Positions 35,159-43,181 of a stretch of 54,265 nt of DNA are shown here, one piece after another (position 1 is the stretch's first letter; the number at the start of each line of letters is the position of its first letter). The position numbers were made by a program, and so were the translations under genes. The notes beneath the pieces are model-generated. The model had not been told where the DNA came from, did no database searches, and saw nothing but the letters and a program-made list of their open reading frames with translations. Source of the stretch: Bacilli bacterium (lineage in GTDB: Bacteria > Bacillota_I > Bacilli_A > RF39 > UBA660); the NCBI GenBank assembly GCA_016295795.1, contig JAEDKN010000006.1, positions 1 to 54,265 of the forward strand. The letters are read 5' to 3'.

Positions 35159-36621
35159 TGGAATATATGACTAAAGGTATATTAGAAATACATAGAGCTT
35201 TAAAAAATAAAGAAGTAACCAGTAAAGAACTTATTGAAGAATCGTTAGAAAAAACTCATAAATTACAAGAAGAATGCAATGCATTTGTTACTATTTTAGA
35301 TGATGCTAAACCAAGTGAAGTGAATGACAATTTTTTATCAGGAATACCATATGGTATAAAAGATAATTATAGTACTAAAGGAATACTTAGTACTGGGTCA
35401 TCTAATACCCTAAAAGATTATGTTCCTTTTTTCACTGCAACAGCTATATCTAATTTGGAATCAAAAGGTGCCGTGGCCGTAAACAAAACCGTGATGGATG
35501 AATTTGGAATGGGTGGAACAGGAACTACAGGACATACAGGAATTGTTAAAAATCCATGGGATCATTCTAGAATGTGTGCTGGTTCATCTGCAGGAAGTGC
35601 ATGTGCAGTTGCTGCTGGAGTTTATCCTTATGCAACTGGATCTGATACTGGTGATTCAATCAGAAAACCCGCTGCATTTTGTGGAATAGTTGGATATAAA
35701 CCCACATATGGAATGATCTCAAGATATGGACTTTTTCCATTCGCAAGTAGTTTAGATCATTGCGGGGTTTTATCTAGAAGCGTTGAAGATGCTGCAATAG
35801 TTGTAGACAACATGAAAGGCATAGATAAAAATGATATGACTAGTTGGGATTCAAAAGATATTCATCTATATGAATCTTTAGGAAAAAGTGTAAAAGGCAA
35901 AAAATTATGCTATATAAAAGAAATATGTGATATAAACATGTATAAAAATCCAAGCGAAGAATTAAAATTACACTTAGAAAACTTTCATAAAGTTTTAGAA
36001 AAGTGTAAATCTTTGGGAATAGAAATAGAAGAAGTATCAGTAGATCAAACATTACTAAATACGGTGGCATCTGTTTATGTAGTAATATCTTGTGCTGAAG
36101 CAACATCTAACATGTCAAATTTAACAGGAATTATTTTTGGTCCTCGTGGAGAAGGTAATAATTATATAGAAATGATGAAGGATTATCGTACTCATGGTTT
36201 TTCGCCACTAATAAAGAGAAGATTTGTAATAGGCTCATATGTATTACAAGCTCAAAATAAAGATAGGTATTTCCATAATGCTCAAAGGGCACGAAGATTA
36301 ATTGTAGATAAGTGGAAAGAACTATTTGAGAGTTATGATGCAGTAATATTACCTGTTAGTAGTGGACCTGCAAAATCTTTAGATAAAAATGATGATACAT
36401 TAGATGAATCAACAACTGTATTAGAAGAACATTTACAAATCGGAAATTTTGGAGGATTCCCTTCAATTACAATTCCTGATGGATTTATAGATGGTATGCC
36501 AGTAGGATTAAATATTACGGGTAAATGCTATGACGATGAGAATGTTTTAAATATTGCATACAATATCGAGAGTATTCTAGGATATAAAAATCAAATTGCT
36601 AAGGAGGTAAATAATGGATAA
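35158..36621 (+). CDS. gatA: Asp/Glu-tRNA amidotransferase subunit A
   Basis: 487 residues. Amidase-signature enzyme releasing ammonia from glutamine. Catalytic Ser-cisSer-Lys triad: Lys in IPYGIKDNYS, cis-Ser in CAGSSAGSACAV, nucleophile Ser in DTGDSIRKPAAFCG. The residues around the second motif differ slightly from the common GGSSGGSAAAV. It starts one base into gatC's stop and overlaps gatB by 8 bp. Confidence 0.97.
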   Translation: MEYMTKGILEIHRALKNKEVTSKELIEESLEKTHKLQEECNAFVTILDDAKPSEVNDNFLSGIPYGIKDNYSTKGILSTGSSNTLKDYVPFFTATAISNLESKGAVAVNKTVMDEFGMGGTGTTGHTGIVKNPWDHSRMCAGSSAGSACAVAAGVYPYATGSDTGDSIRKPAAFCGIVGYKPTYGMISRYGLFPFASSLDHCGVLSRSVEDAAIVVDNMKGIDKNDMTSWDSKDIHLYESLGKSVKGKKLCYIKEICDINMYKNPSEELKLHLENFHKVLEKCKSLGIEIEEVSVDQTLLNTVASVYVVISCAEATSNMSNLTGIIFGPRGEGNNYIEMMKDYRTHGFSPLIKRRFVIGSYVLQAQNKDRYFHNAQRARRLIVDKWKELFESYDAVILPVSSGPAKSLDKNDDTLDESTTVLEEHLQIGNFGGFPSITIPDGFIDGMPVGLNITGKCYDDENVLNIAYNIESILGYKNQIAKEVNNG

Positions 36622-38074
36622 ATATAAAGCATTAATTGGACTTGAAATGCACTGTGAAATTAGTGAAACTAATACAAAAGTGTTTTCTAGTGCTAGAAAT
36701 TCTTACAGTGACTTAGCAAACTCAAATATCAGACCAGTTGATATGGGATTTCCTGGAACTTTGCCTGTTGTTAATAAAGAAGCGGTTAGGAAAGCTTTGA
36801 TGGCTAGTATTATCTTAAACTGTCAACAACCAGAGTATTTATATTTTGAAAGAAAGAATTATTATTATCCTGATTTACCTAAAGGCTTTCAAATTACCCA
36901 AGAAACAAAACCTGCACCTATAGGAATTTATGGACAATTAAAGTTCGAATGTAATGGCGAAGAGAAAACCGTTCGTATAAATAATCTACATTTAGAAGAA
37001 GATGCAGCATCAACGGATCATTTTAGTGATTCATCTACAATAGATTATAATCGTGCAGGTGTTCCACTTCTTGAGCTTGTAACTTATCCTGACTTTCATT
37101 CTGCAGACGAAGCCGTAGCTTTTCTTGAAACGATGAGATCTATATATCAATATGCAGGAATAAGTGAAGCAGACAGTAAGAAAGGTCAAATTAGATGTGA
37201 TGTTAATGTTTCTATTATGGATAAAGATGCTGATCCTACAAATGAAGAAAATTGGGGAACTAAGGTTGAAATTAAAAATGTAAATTCATTTGGTGGAGTA
37301 AGAGATGCAATTAACTATGAAATAAAACGTCAAATAGAATTAAAAGAAGATGGTAGTTATGATCAAATGGAACAACAAACTCGTAGATGGAACGAAGAAA
37401 CAGGTACTACTATATATATGCGTAGTAAAGTAGATGCTATAGATTATAAATACTTTGTCGAGCCAAATATACCAAAGTTTAGAATACCAAAATCTTGGAT
37501 TGAAGAAATAAAACACGATATTCCATCTCTCGCACCAGAGAGAAAAGCAAAATATATAAAAGAGTATGGTTTGACTGAATATGATGCAACCATATTAGTA
37601 AAAGAAAAGAGTGTTTCTGATTATTTTGAAGAGACTATAGCATGTGGAGCTAATCCAAAAAGCGCATCTAACTGGATTACTACTAGACTTCTTGGATATA
37701 TAAATAAATTATTTATATCCATCAAAGATGTCTTCTTAACTCCTAAAATGTTAAAAGAATTAATAGATATGGTAGATAAAAGAGAAATTTCATCTAAACA
37801 AGCAAAGGATGTATTCTATGAATCATTAGATGAAAAAAAAGATCCTAAAGATATTGTTTCTTCAAAAGGAATGAAACAAAACTCTGATGATTCTGAGATT
37901 CGTAGTATTATTATAAATATTTTGGATAACAACTCCGAAAATGTAGAAAAGTATAAGAGCGGAAGAACAAATGTATTTGATTTCTTTGTGGGACAAGTCA
38001 TGAAACAAACAAGAGGTCAAGCTAATCCCGAAATGACTAGAGAAATATTAACAGAGGAATTGGGGAAGAGATAA
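36614..38074 (+). CDS. gatB: Asp/Glu-tRNA amidotransferase subunit B
   Basis: 486 residues. Kinase-like cradle domain that activates the tRNA-bound Asp or Glu (YKALIGLEMHCEI; YYPDLPKGFQITQ; DYNRAGVPLLELVT), followed by the helical and YqeY-like tail domain (about 330-486) that grips the tRNA. Full length. Overlaps gatA, and aspS follows after one base. Confidence 0.97.
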   Translation: MDKYKALIGLEMHCEISETNTKVFSSARNSYSDLANSNIRPVDMGFPGTLPVVNKEAVRKALMASIILNCQQPEYLYFERKNYYYPDLPKGFQITQETKPAPIGIYGQLKFECNGEEKTVRINNLHLEEDAASTDHFSDSSTIDYNRAGVPLLELVTYPDFHSADEAVAFLETMRSIYQYAGISEADSKKGQIRCDVNVSIMDKDADPTNEENWGTKVEIKNVNSFGGVRDAINYEIKRQIELKEDGSYDQMEQQTRRWNEETGTTIYMRSKVDAIDYKYFVEPNIPKFRIPKSWIEEIKHDIPSLAPERKAKYIKEYGLTEYDATILVKEKSVSDYFEETIACGANPKSASNWITTRLLGYINKLFISIKDVFLTPKMLKELIDMVDKREISSKQAKDVFYESLDEKKDPKDIVSSKGMKQNSDDSEIRSIIINILDNNSENVEKYKSGRTNVFDFFVGQVMKQTRGQANPEMTREILTEELGKR

Positions 38075-38075
38075 T

Positions 38076-39821
38076 ATGAGAAAAAATAGATATCGTGATC
38101 ACTACTGTGGGGAGATTTCACAAAACGATATAGGAAAAGAAGTAAAAATATCTGGTTGGATAGAAAATATTCGTGATCATGGAGGAGTAATATTTTTAGA
38201 TTTAAGAGATGAAAAAGGAACTGTTCAACTTGTAAGTAATGATGATAGTATTTTTGATGGTTTAACTAAAGAATCAACTATATCTGTAATAGGAACTGTT
38301 AGAAAAAGGGATGAACTTGACTATAATGTTAAAATAGCTACAGGTACAGTAGAAATATTAGTAGATAAGGTAGAATTACTCAGCAAAGCTAAGAATGTTT
38401 TACCGTTTGATATAAAAACTTCTCATGAAGTAGGAGAAGATGTTAGATTAAAATATCGTTACCTAGACATGCGTAATAAAAAGGTTCATGATACTATAGT
38501 TTTGAGAAGCAAAGTATTAAAATTTCTAAGGGAAACTATGGATTCGTTAGACTTTACTGAAGTTCAAACCCCAATCATTACTGCTTCTTCACCTGAAGGA
38601 GCTAGAGACTTTTTGATACCATCTAGGAAATTTCATGGAAAGTTTTATGCTCTTCCACAAGCACCACAAGTGTTTAAAGAACTTTTAATGGTTGGTGGTT
38701 TTGATAAATACTATCAAATCGCACCATGTTTTAGAGATGAGGATTGTAGAAGTGATAGAACATTGGAATTTTATCAACTTGATTTTGAAATGTCATTTGT
38801 AGAAGAAGAAGACGTATATGAAATAGGAGAAAAAGTTTTCTATGATACATTTACAAAATTTAGTTCCAAAGAGGTTTCAAAACCACCGTTTAGAAGAATT
38901 CCATATAGTCAAGCTATGCTAAAATACGGAACCGATAAACCAGATCTTAGAAATCCTCTAGAAATAGTTGATTTGAGTGAAATATTTTCAAATAGTGAGT
39001 TCAAACCGTTCAAAGGAAATACAGTTCGTGGAATTAAGGTGGATGGAATAAGCAATAAACCAAATTCTTGGTATAATGATTTAGTTTGTTATGCAAATAG
39101 TATTGGTATGCCAGGGATTGGTTATATAACAGTTAATGAAGATATGGGATTTAAAGGTCCAATAGACAAGTTCTTAACTGATTGTGATAGAGAAAAATTA
39201 ATAAATAAAGCTAATTTAAAAGAAGGTAGTGTATTATTTTTTATAGCTAATAGAAAAGAAAAGAATGCTTCTAAATTCGCAGGACTTATACGTACTGAAT
39301 TAGGAAAAAGATTAGATTTGATAGATAAAAATAAATTTGAGTTTTGTATTATTAATGATTTTCCAATGTTTGAATATGATGAAGTTAATAAAAAATTAGA
39401 TTTCTGTCACAATCCATTTTCTATGCCTAAAGGTGGTATAGATGCTTTTGAAGAAGAAAACAAAGAAGATATTCTTGCTTATCAATTTGATTTTGTATGT
39501 AATGGCTGTGAAATGGCTAGTGGTGCAGTAAGAAATCATGACATATTATCTTTAGAGAAAGCATTTGAAATAGTAGGATATGACAAGAACGTGTTGAAAG
39601 AAAAATTCGGATCTTTGTACAATGCATTTAAATACGGCGCACCACCTCATGCTGGTATGGCTCCTGGAATAGATAGAATTATTATGCTTCTAAAAGATGA
39701 AGAAAATTTAAGAGAAGTACAAGCTTTCCCTATGAGCGTAAGTGGCTGTGATAATATGATGGGATGCCCAAGTGAGGTAACAGAGGAACAATTAAGAGAA
39801 CTTCATATAAAAATAAGGTAG
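38076..39821 (+). CDS. aspS: Aspartyl-tRNA synthetase, probably non-discriminating
   Basis: 581 residues, bacterial-type with N-terminal OB anticodon domain, class II core with motif 2 FRDEDCRSDRTLEFYQLDFEMSF-like region (residues 224 onward), an inserted GAD domain (about 290-430), and motif 3 APGIDRIIML. Linked to gatCAB under an AAC T-box, it most likely charges both tRNA-Asp and tRNA-Asn with Asp. No asparaginyl-tRNA synthetase is in the window; the rest of the genome would have to be checked. Confidence 0.95.
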   Translation: MRKNRYRDHYCGEISQNDIGKEVKISGWIENIRDHGGVIFLDLRDEKGTVQLVSNDDSIFDGLTKESTISVIGTVRKRDELDYNVKIATGTVEILVDKVELLSKAKNVLPFDIKTSHEVGEDVRLKYRYLDMRNKKVHDTIVLRSKVLKFLRETMDSLDFTEVQTPIITASSPEGARDFLIPSRKFHGKFYALPQAPQVFKELLMVGGFDKYYQIAPCFRDEDCRSDRTLEFYQLDFEMSFVEEEDVYEIGEKVFYDTFTKFSSKEVSKPPFRRIPYSQAMLKYGTDKPDLRNPLEIVDLSEIFSNSEFKPFKGNTVRGIKVDGISNKPNSWYNDLVCYANSIGMPGIGYITVNEDMGFKGPIDKFLTDCDREKLINKANLKEGSVLFFIANRKEKNASKFAGLIRTELGKRLDLIDKNKFEFCIINDFPMFEYDEVNKKLDFCHNPFSMPKGGIDAFEEENKEDILAYQFDFVCNGCEMASGAVRNHDILSLEKAFEIVGYDKNVLKEKFGSLYNAFKYGAPPHAGMAPGIDRIIMLLKDEENLREVQAFPMSVSGCDNMMGCPSEVTEEQLRELHIKIR

Positions 39822-39830
39822 TAGGTAATT

Positions 39831-40667
39831 ATGCAAGAGATAAATTTAAAGACATTGAATTTAAAAAAACTTAATCAAATACAAGACAAACAAAATAGAG
39901 AGGGTAGTATTTATCATGATGAAAAAATTGCTTTTAAAATATATGATAAATTAATTCCCTCTGAAAAAGAAAGAAAAAATATTATATTAAATGAATTATC
40001 GTCTATTTATCCAATAGAACATGTTGTTTGGCCTATGGACAAGATAGTGTCTATAACAAGAAAGTCATTATTTCATAAAGAAATAATACAAACCGAAGGA
40101 AATACTATGAAATATATTCCTGATGCAACACAATTGTTTGATTTTAAAGAGGTCAGCTTAGATGGTAAAATTTTTTCGGATATAGTTATTTCTTCTTCTA
40201 AAACATTAGAAGAAATACATAAAAATGGTATTTTTGTACCAGATTTGAGCTTTAGCAATATAATATTTGATAAAAACTTTGAACATTATTTTGTTGATTT
40301 TGATAGTGTAAGTTTTGGAAAAAATAATGGAGTTCTATCTGGCATGTTAAGATGGTATTTCAGATATAAGGGAATAGATTTGGAAGTCAAGCCTAATGTA
40401 AATTGTGATAAAATATCATTGATTTTGCACTTTTTATATGTTATTCTTGATAAATCTATTTTATCTGTAAATAATAAAGAATATGATAGAATATCAGAAC
40501 AAATAGAAGTATTAAAAGATTTAAAAGAAGTTGTTTTGGAGATAAAGAAAAAGGAAAATGTTATTCCCACGGTCCCTTATTTGCATGAAATTATAAAAGA
40601 AAATAATAATTTCTCACTAAAAGTGGAAAAAAACTCTTGCCATAATAAAAAAAATATTATATACTAA
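39831..40667 (+). CDS. Kinase-fold protein appended to the aspS operon
   Basis: 278 residues. PDLSFSNIIFD...HYFVDFDSV looks like the catalytic and metal loops of a protein-kinase/aminoglycoside-phosphotransferase fold (canonical HxDxxxxN and DFD), with His replaced by Pro in the first motif. An invariant Lys may be in KIAFKIYDK. It starts 10 bases after aspS and has no promoter of its own. Substrate unknown. The promoter of the tRNA pair lies within its last 30 bases. Confidence 0.6.
   Translation: MQEINLKTLNLKKLNQIQDKQNREGSIYHDEKIAFKIYDKLIPSEKERKNIILNELSSIYPIEHVVWPMDKIVSITRKSLFHKEIIQTEGNTMKYIPDATQLFDFKEVSLDGKIFSDIVISSSKTLEEIHKNGIFVPDLSFSNIIFDKNFEHYFVDFDSVSFGKNNGVLSGMLRWYFRYKGIDLEVKPNVNCDKISLILHFLYVILDKSILSVNNKEYDRISEQIEVLKDLKEVVLEIKKKENVIPTVPYLHEIIKENNNFSLKVEKNSCHNKKNIIY
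40637..40665 (+). promoter_or_regulatory. Promoter of the tRNA-Asn/tRNA-Glu pair
   Basis: TTGCCA, 17-bp spacer, TATACT, inside the 3' end of the kinase-like gene. A 9-bp perfect hairpin AAGTCTTAA-CTGA-TTAAGACTT (40670-40691) follows in the precursor leader, with no U-tract, so it is not a terminator. Confidence 0.65.
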
Positions 40668-40697
40668 TAAAGTCTTAACTGATTAAGACTTCGTAGT

Positions 40698-40773
40698 GCT
40701 CGATTAGCTCAGTTGGTAGAGCAAACGGCTGTTAACCGTTGGGTCGCAGGTCCGAGTCCTGCATCGAGCGCCA
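40698..40773 (+). tRNA. tRNA-Asn (anticodon GTT)
   Basis: Acceptor GCTCGAT / ATCGAGC, anticodon stem AACGG / CCGTT with loop CTGTTAA (GTT at 40731-40733), discriminator G, encoded CCA. This is both the ligand expected for the AAC T-box upstream and the substrate of AspS and GatCAB. Confidence 0.96.
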
Positions 40774-40781
40774 TTTTTTTT

Positions 40782-40858
40782 GGCCAGTTGGTGAAGTGGC
40801 TTAACACACCGCCCTTTCACGGCGGCATTCACGGGTCCGAATCCCGTACTGGTCACCA
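40782..40858 (+). tRNA. tRNA-Glu (anticodon TTC)
   Basis: Acceptor GGCCAGT / ACTGGTC (one G-U), anticodon stem CCGCC / GGCGG with loop CTTTCAC (TTC at 40816-40818), encoded ACCA. Eight bases after tRNA-Asn, on one transcript. Confidence 0.95.
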
Positions 40859-40918
40859 AGAGTTAATTAGTTCTTTGTCAAATAATCTTGATAAAGAAAA
40901 GTAATATAAATGTTGAAG

Positions 40919-40945
40919 GATGATGAAAATCATCTTTTATTTTTC
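40919..40945 (+). terminator. Terminator of the tRNA pair
   Basis: GATGAT-GAAA-ATCATC followed by TTTTATTTTT. An 11-bp hairpin without U-tract (40871-40898) lies between the tRNA and this terminator. Confidence 0.8.
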
Positions 40946-40951
40946 GTATTT

Positions 40952-40982
40952 TTGAACTAAAAATAATATTCCTGCATAAATT
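40952..40982 (+). promoter_or_regulatory. Candidate promoter of the cotE-like gene, possibly sporulation-type
   Basis: TTGAAC, 17-bp spacer, CATAAATTA. It could be a weak sigma-A site, but AC-(17)-CATAnnnTA also fits the mother-cell sigma-K pattern, which would suit a coat gene. Not decidable from sequence. Confidence 0.35.
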
Positions 40983-41002
40983 AGAATGAGGAGGAATATT
41001 AT

Positions 41003-41170
41003 ATGGCTAATTATAAAGAGATTGTAACCAAAGCTATTATTGGTAAAGGGAAAAGAACTTTTACAACAAAGAGTTCTGTGACACCTGAAATACTTCCTAC
41101 TACTATATTAGGATGCTGGGTTATAAATCATCTGTTGGTCGGTGGTGATAACCATTGTAAAATATATTAA
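41003..41170 (+). pseudogene. cotE: 5' fragment of a CotE-like spore coat gene, cut by the element
   Basis: 55-residue frame with a strong GAGGAGG site. Residues 1-43 (ANYKEIVTKAIIGKGK..., then TTILGCWVINH) resemble the N-terminus of the Bacillus morphogenetic coat protein CotE (YREIITKAVVAKGRKF, SSILGGWIINH), which organises the outer spore coat. From 41132 the frame enters the element and adds 12 unrelated residues before TAA. The rest of the gene resumes in frame at 54212. As it stands the protein is truncated to about a quarter and cannot be functional unless the element excises. Confidence 0.85.
41120..41152 (+). other. attL, left junction of the integrative element
   Basis: Host side GTTATAAA, shared core TCAT (41128-41131), then a 21-base element arm (41132-41152) containing TGGTGATAAC. 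The last 10 bases are the exact reverse complement of GTTATCACCA at the right end. Confidence 0.85.
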
Positions 41171-41292
41171 TTATGAGAGGGTTCTATTGATATTTTTTAT
41201 GATTTATCGTTTTAAATATATAAAGTTATTATAAATTAAATAATAGCTTATAAATTAAAAACACTTTAATACGAATATTTTTCATAGAACGA

Positions 41293-41321
41293 TTGACATA
41301 AGACTAAATTAAGTGTATAAT
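41293..41321 (+). promoter_or_regulatory. Strong sigma-A promoter of the RiPP operon
   Basis: Consensus TTGACA (41293-41298), 17-bp spacer, consensus TATAAT (41316-41321). It is the best promoter match in the window. Confidence 0.92.
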
Positions 41322-41323
41322 AA

Positions 41324-41420
41324 ATTGCGATTTTAACAGGGTGTTTGCCCTTAATAATTGCAATATTAAATATAGAATAGGGGACATGGCAAGCATTCGT
41401 GCTTTCATGTCCCCTTTTTT
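41324..41420 (+). promoter_or_regulatory. Candidate transcription attenuator in the RiPP operon leader
   Basis: Hairpin 1 (41324-41364): ATTGCGATT / AATTGCAAT with inner AGGG / CCCT. Terminator (41380-41420): GGGGACATG / CATGTCCCC plus AAGCA-TTCG-TGCTT, then T6. A third pairing, GGGTGTTTGCC (41339-41349) with GGCAAGCATTC (41388-41398), 11 bp with three G-U, would break both. A 27-codon reading frame beginning with GTG at 41341 spans the leader and ends at 41424. The layout suggests conditional read-through into the methyltransferase gene. Confidence 0.75.
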
Positions 41421-41442
41421 ATGAAAAACAGGAGGTCTAATG

Positions 41443-42198
41443 ATGAAAAAAGATCAATTTTGTGAATCAAGAGGTGTATCAGAAAAAGAGTTTAACAATT
41501 TGGAAAGTAATGTTCTAGAAACAGATTATTATAAAGCTTATGAAAAGAGATATTCTCAAGTTTATGAAAATAATATGCTTTGGTCTGCAAAAGAAAATAC
41601 TCCTGATGTTGTTGAAGTTTTAAATCAATATAAAATAAACAAAAAAAGTAAAATATTAGATTTGGGTTGTGGTGAAGGAAGAGATTCAATCGGTTTACTT
41701 AATGATGGCTATAATGTAATGGCTGTTGATTATTCTAGTACAGTTATAGAGAAATGCAAAGAATTATCTAATTATAAGTACAATAAAAATTTTAAACAAT
41801 TTGATTTAATAAACGATAAAATGAATTGCAAATTTGATTTTATTTATTCTGTAGCTGTATTGCATATGTTTGTATTGGATGAACATAGAAACAAATTTTT
41901 ATCATTTGTAAGAGAACATTTAAAAAATGATGGTATTTGTTTGATTTGTGTATTGGGCGATGGAAATCGAGAATATGTTTCTAATATAGATGAAGCATTT
42001 AAAAATATAAAAAGAACTGTTATGAATAATAATACTGAATTAGAAATTGCGGCAACTTCTTGTAAAATAGTAAATTGGGAACATTTAGAATGTGAAATTT
42101 TAAACAATGGATTGAAAATAGAACAAAAATGGATTTCTAATGATATTCCAGAATTTGAAAATTCAATGTGTGTTGTTGTAAAGAAGGGGGATTTATAA
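41443..42198 (+). CDS. Class I SAM-dependent methyltransferase
   Basis: 251 residues. SAM-binding motif ILDLGCGEGRDS (about 72-83), acidic loop MAVDYS, post-motif VLHMF; a TehB/UbiE-like Rossmann enzyme. About 60 N-terminal residues are unrelated. Of two adjacent ATGs, the second (41443) lies 7 bases from GGAGG and is preferred. First gene of the RiPP operon; its stop shares a base with the next start. It may methylate the peptide termini or side chains; that is inference from context. Confidence 0.85.
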   Translation: MKKDQFCESRGVSEKEFNNLESNVLETDYYKAYEKRYSQVYENNMLWSAKENTPDVVEVLNQYKINKKSKILDLGCGEGRDSIGLLNDGYNVMAVDYSSTVIEKCKELSNYKYNKNFKQFDLINDKMNCKFDFIYSVAVLHMFVLDEHRNKFLSFVREHLKNDGICLICVLGDGNREYVSNIDEAFKNIKRTVMNNNTELEIAATSCKIVNWEHLECEILNNGLKIEQKWISNDIPEFENSMCVVVKKGDL

Positions 42199-43181
42199 TG
42201 GCGTCAGTTTGGCAAAATAATAAATTATTAAGGAAATGGGAACAAAAAAACTTTAAGCGTATAGCTAATGGAGATTTCAATTACAATTTAGCATTTCCAT
42301 TAGAAGATCCATTAGTAATAGCAATTTCCAATTATTTAAACATTAAAAGAGAATATATTTATGTGGGAGCTGGTAGCAGTCAATTTATAGGAGCAATTGT
42401 AGGATTAAAATGTTGGAATAAGATATTTTTATCAGAAATAGAGTTTGCATTGTATAAAAGGACAGCTGATTTATCAGAAAAGAAAATAATAAATATAAAG
42501 GGAATTACGACGGATGAGTTTATAAATAGTTTGAAAAAAACGAAATCAAATGCAAACGATTTGTTATGTATTTCTTCTCCTAGATGGTTTTCTGGTGAGT
42601 TATTTTCAAAAAAGCAAATAAAAGAAATATTGGAAAATTTTAATGGCACTTTAATAATAGATGAAGCATATATTGATTATTCAAATGATGAAAAAGGAAT
42701 GTTAGGCTTATGTTTGAAAAGTGAAAGAATAATATTATTAAGATCATTTTCAAAGAAATTTTTAGCATCAGGATATAGAACAGGGTATATGATAACAAAA
42801 AAAGAAATAGTTGGTATGAGAAATACAATAATACCACCACATTCTGTTTCTTCTTATTCTGAAAGATTCTTTTGCGAATTGTTAAAAGACGAAAAAATCT
42901 TAAAAGCATTTGTTGAAACCAGAGAATATATAAAGCAAAATAGGGATTTAATATATAATAATTTGAAAAGCGAAACACAAATTCGAGTTATAAAATCATC
43001 TGCAAACTTTATTTCAATAATCTTTGATGATAAGGAATTAATGGAAGAAGTATATAATAATTTAAATGATTTAGCTGGAATCCAAAAATTTGATGAAGTA
43101 GTGCCATTTATTAAGATATGGGTTAATAATGAAAAATTTTCAAATGTTGTAATTGCTAGAATAAAGGAAATATTGAAATGA
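42198..43181 (+). CDS. HisC/CobD-like PLP-dependent aminotransferase fold protein
   Basis: 327 residues. PLP motifs: GAGSSQFIGAIV, IIDEAYIDYS, and the Schiff-base Lys (about 186) in LLRSFSKKFLASGYRTGYM. The closest named groups are histidinol-phosphate aminotransferase and threonine-phosphate decarboxylase. Shorter than HisC (about 350). Start 42198 overlaps the previous stop (TAATG). In a RiPP operon it may make a special building block or act on the peptide terminus; unknown. Confidence 0.85.
   Translation: MASVWQNNKLLRKWEQKNFKRIANGDFNYNLAFPLEDPLVIAISNYLNIKREYIYVGAGSSQFIGAIVGLKCWNKIFLSEIEFALYKRTADLSEKKIINIKGITTDEFINSLKKTKSNANDLLCISSPRWFSGELFSKKQIKEILENFNGTLIIDEAYIDYSNDEKGMLGLCLKSERIILLRSFSKKFLASGYRTGYMITKKEIVGMRNTIIPPHSVSSYSERFFCELLKDEKILKAFVETREYIKQNRDLIYNNLKSETQIRVIKSSANFISIIFDDKELMEEVYNNLNDLAGIQKFDEVVPFIKIWVNNEKFSNVVIARIKEILK

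Noticed and set aside
40698..40858. tRNA-Asn or tRNA-Glu as the attachment site of the element
   Set aside because: Both tRNAs are intact, there is no copy of their 3' ends near 54200, and the junctions lie in the coat gene, as usual for large serine recombinases.
40713..40904. 63-residue plus-strand frame
   Set aside because: It runs through the tRNA-Asn and tRNA-Glu genes and has no ribosome site.
41003..41170. 55-residue frame as a RiPP precursor with CotE-like leader and VGGDNHCKIY core
   Set aside because: The coat gene continues in frame at the other end of the element, and the tail starts exactly at the recombination site, so it is an insertion by-product. The peptide at 49086 is a better precursor.
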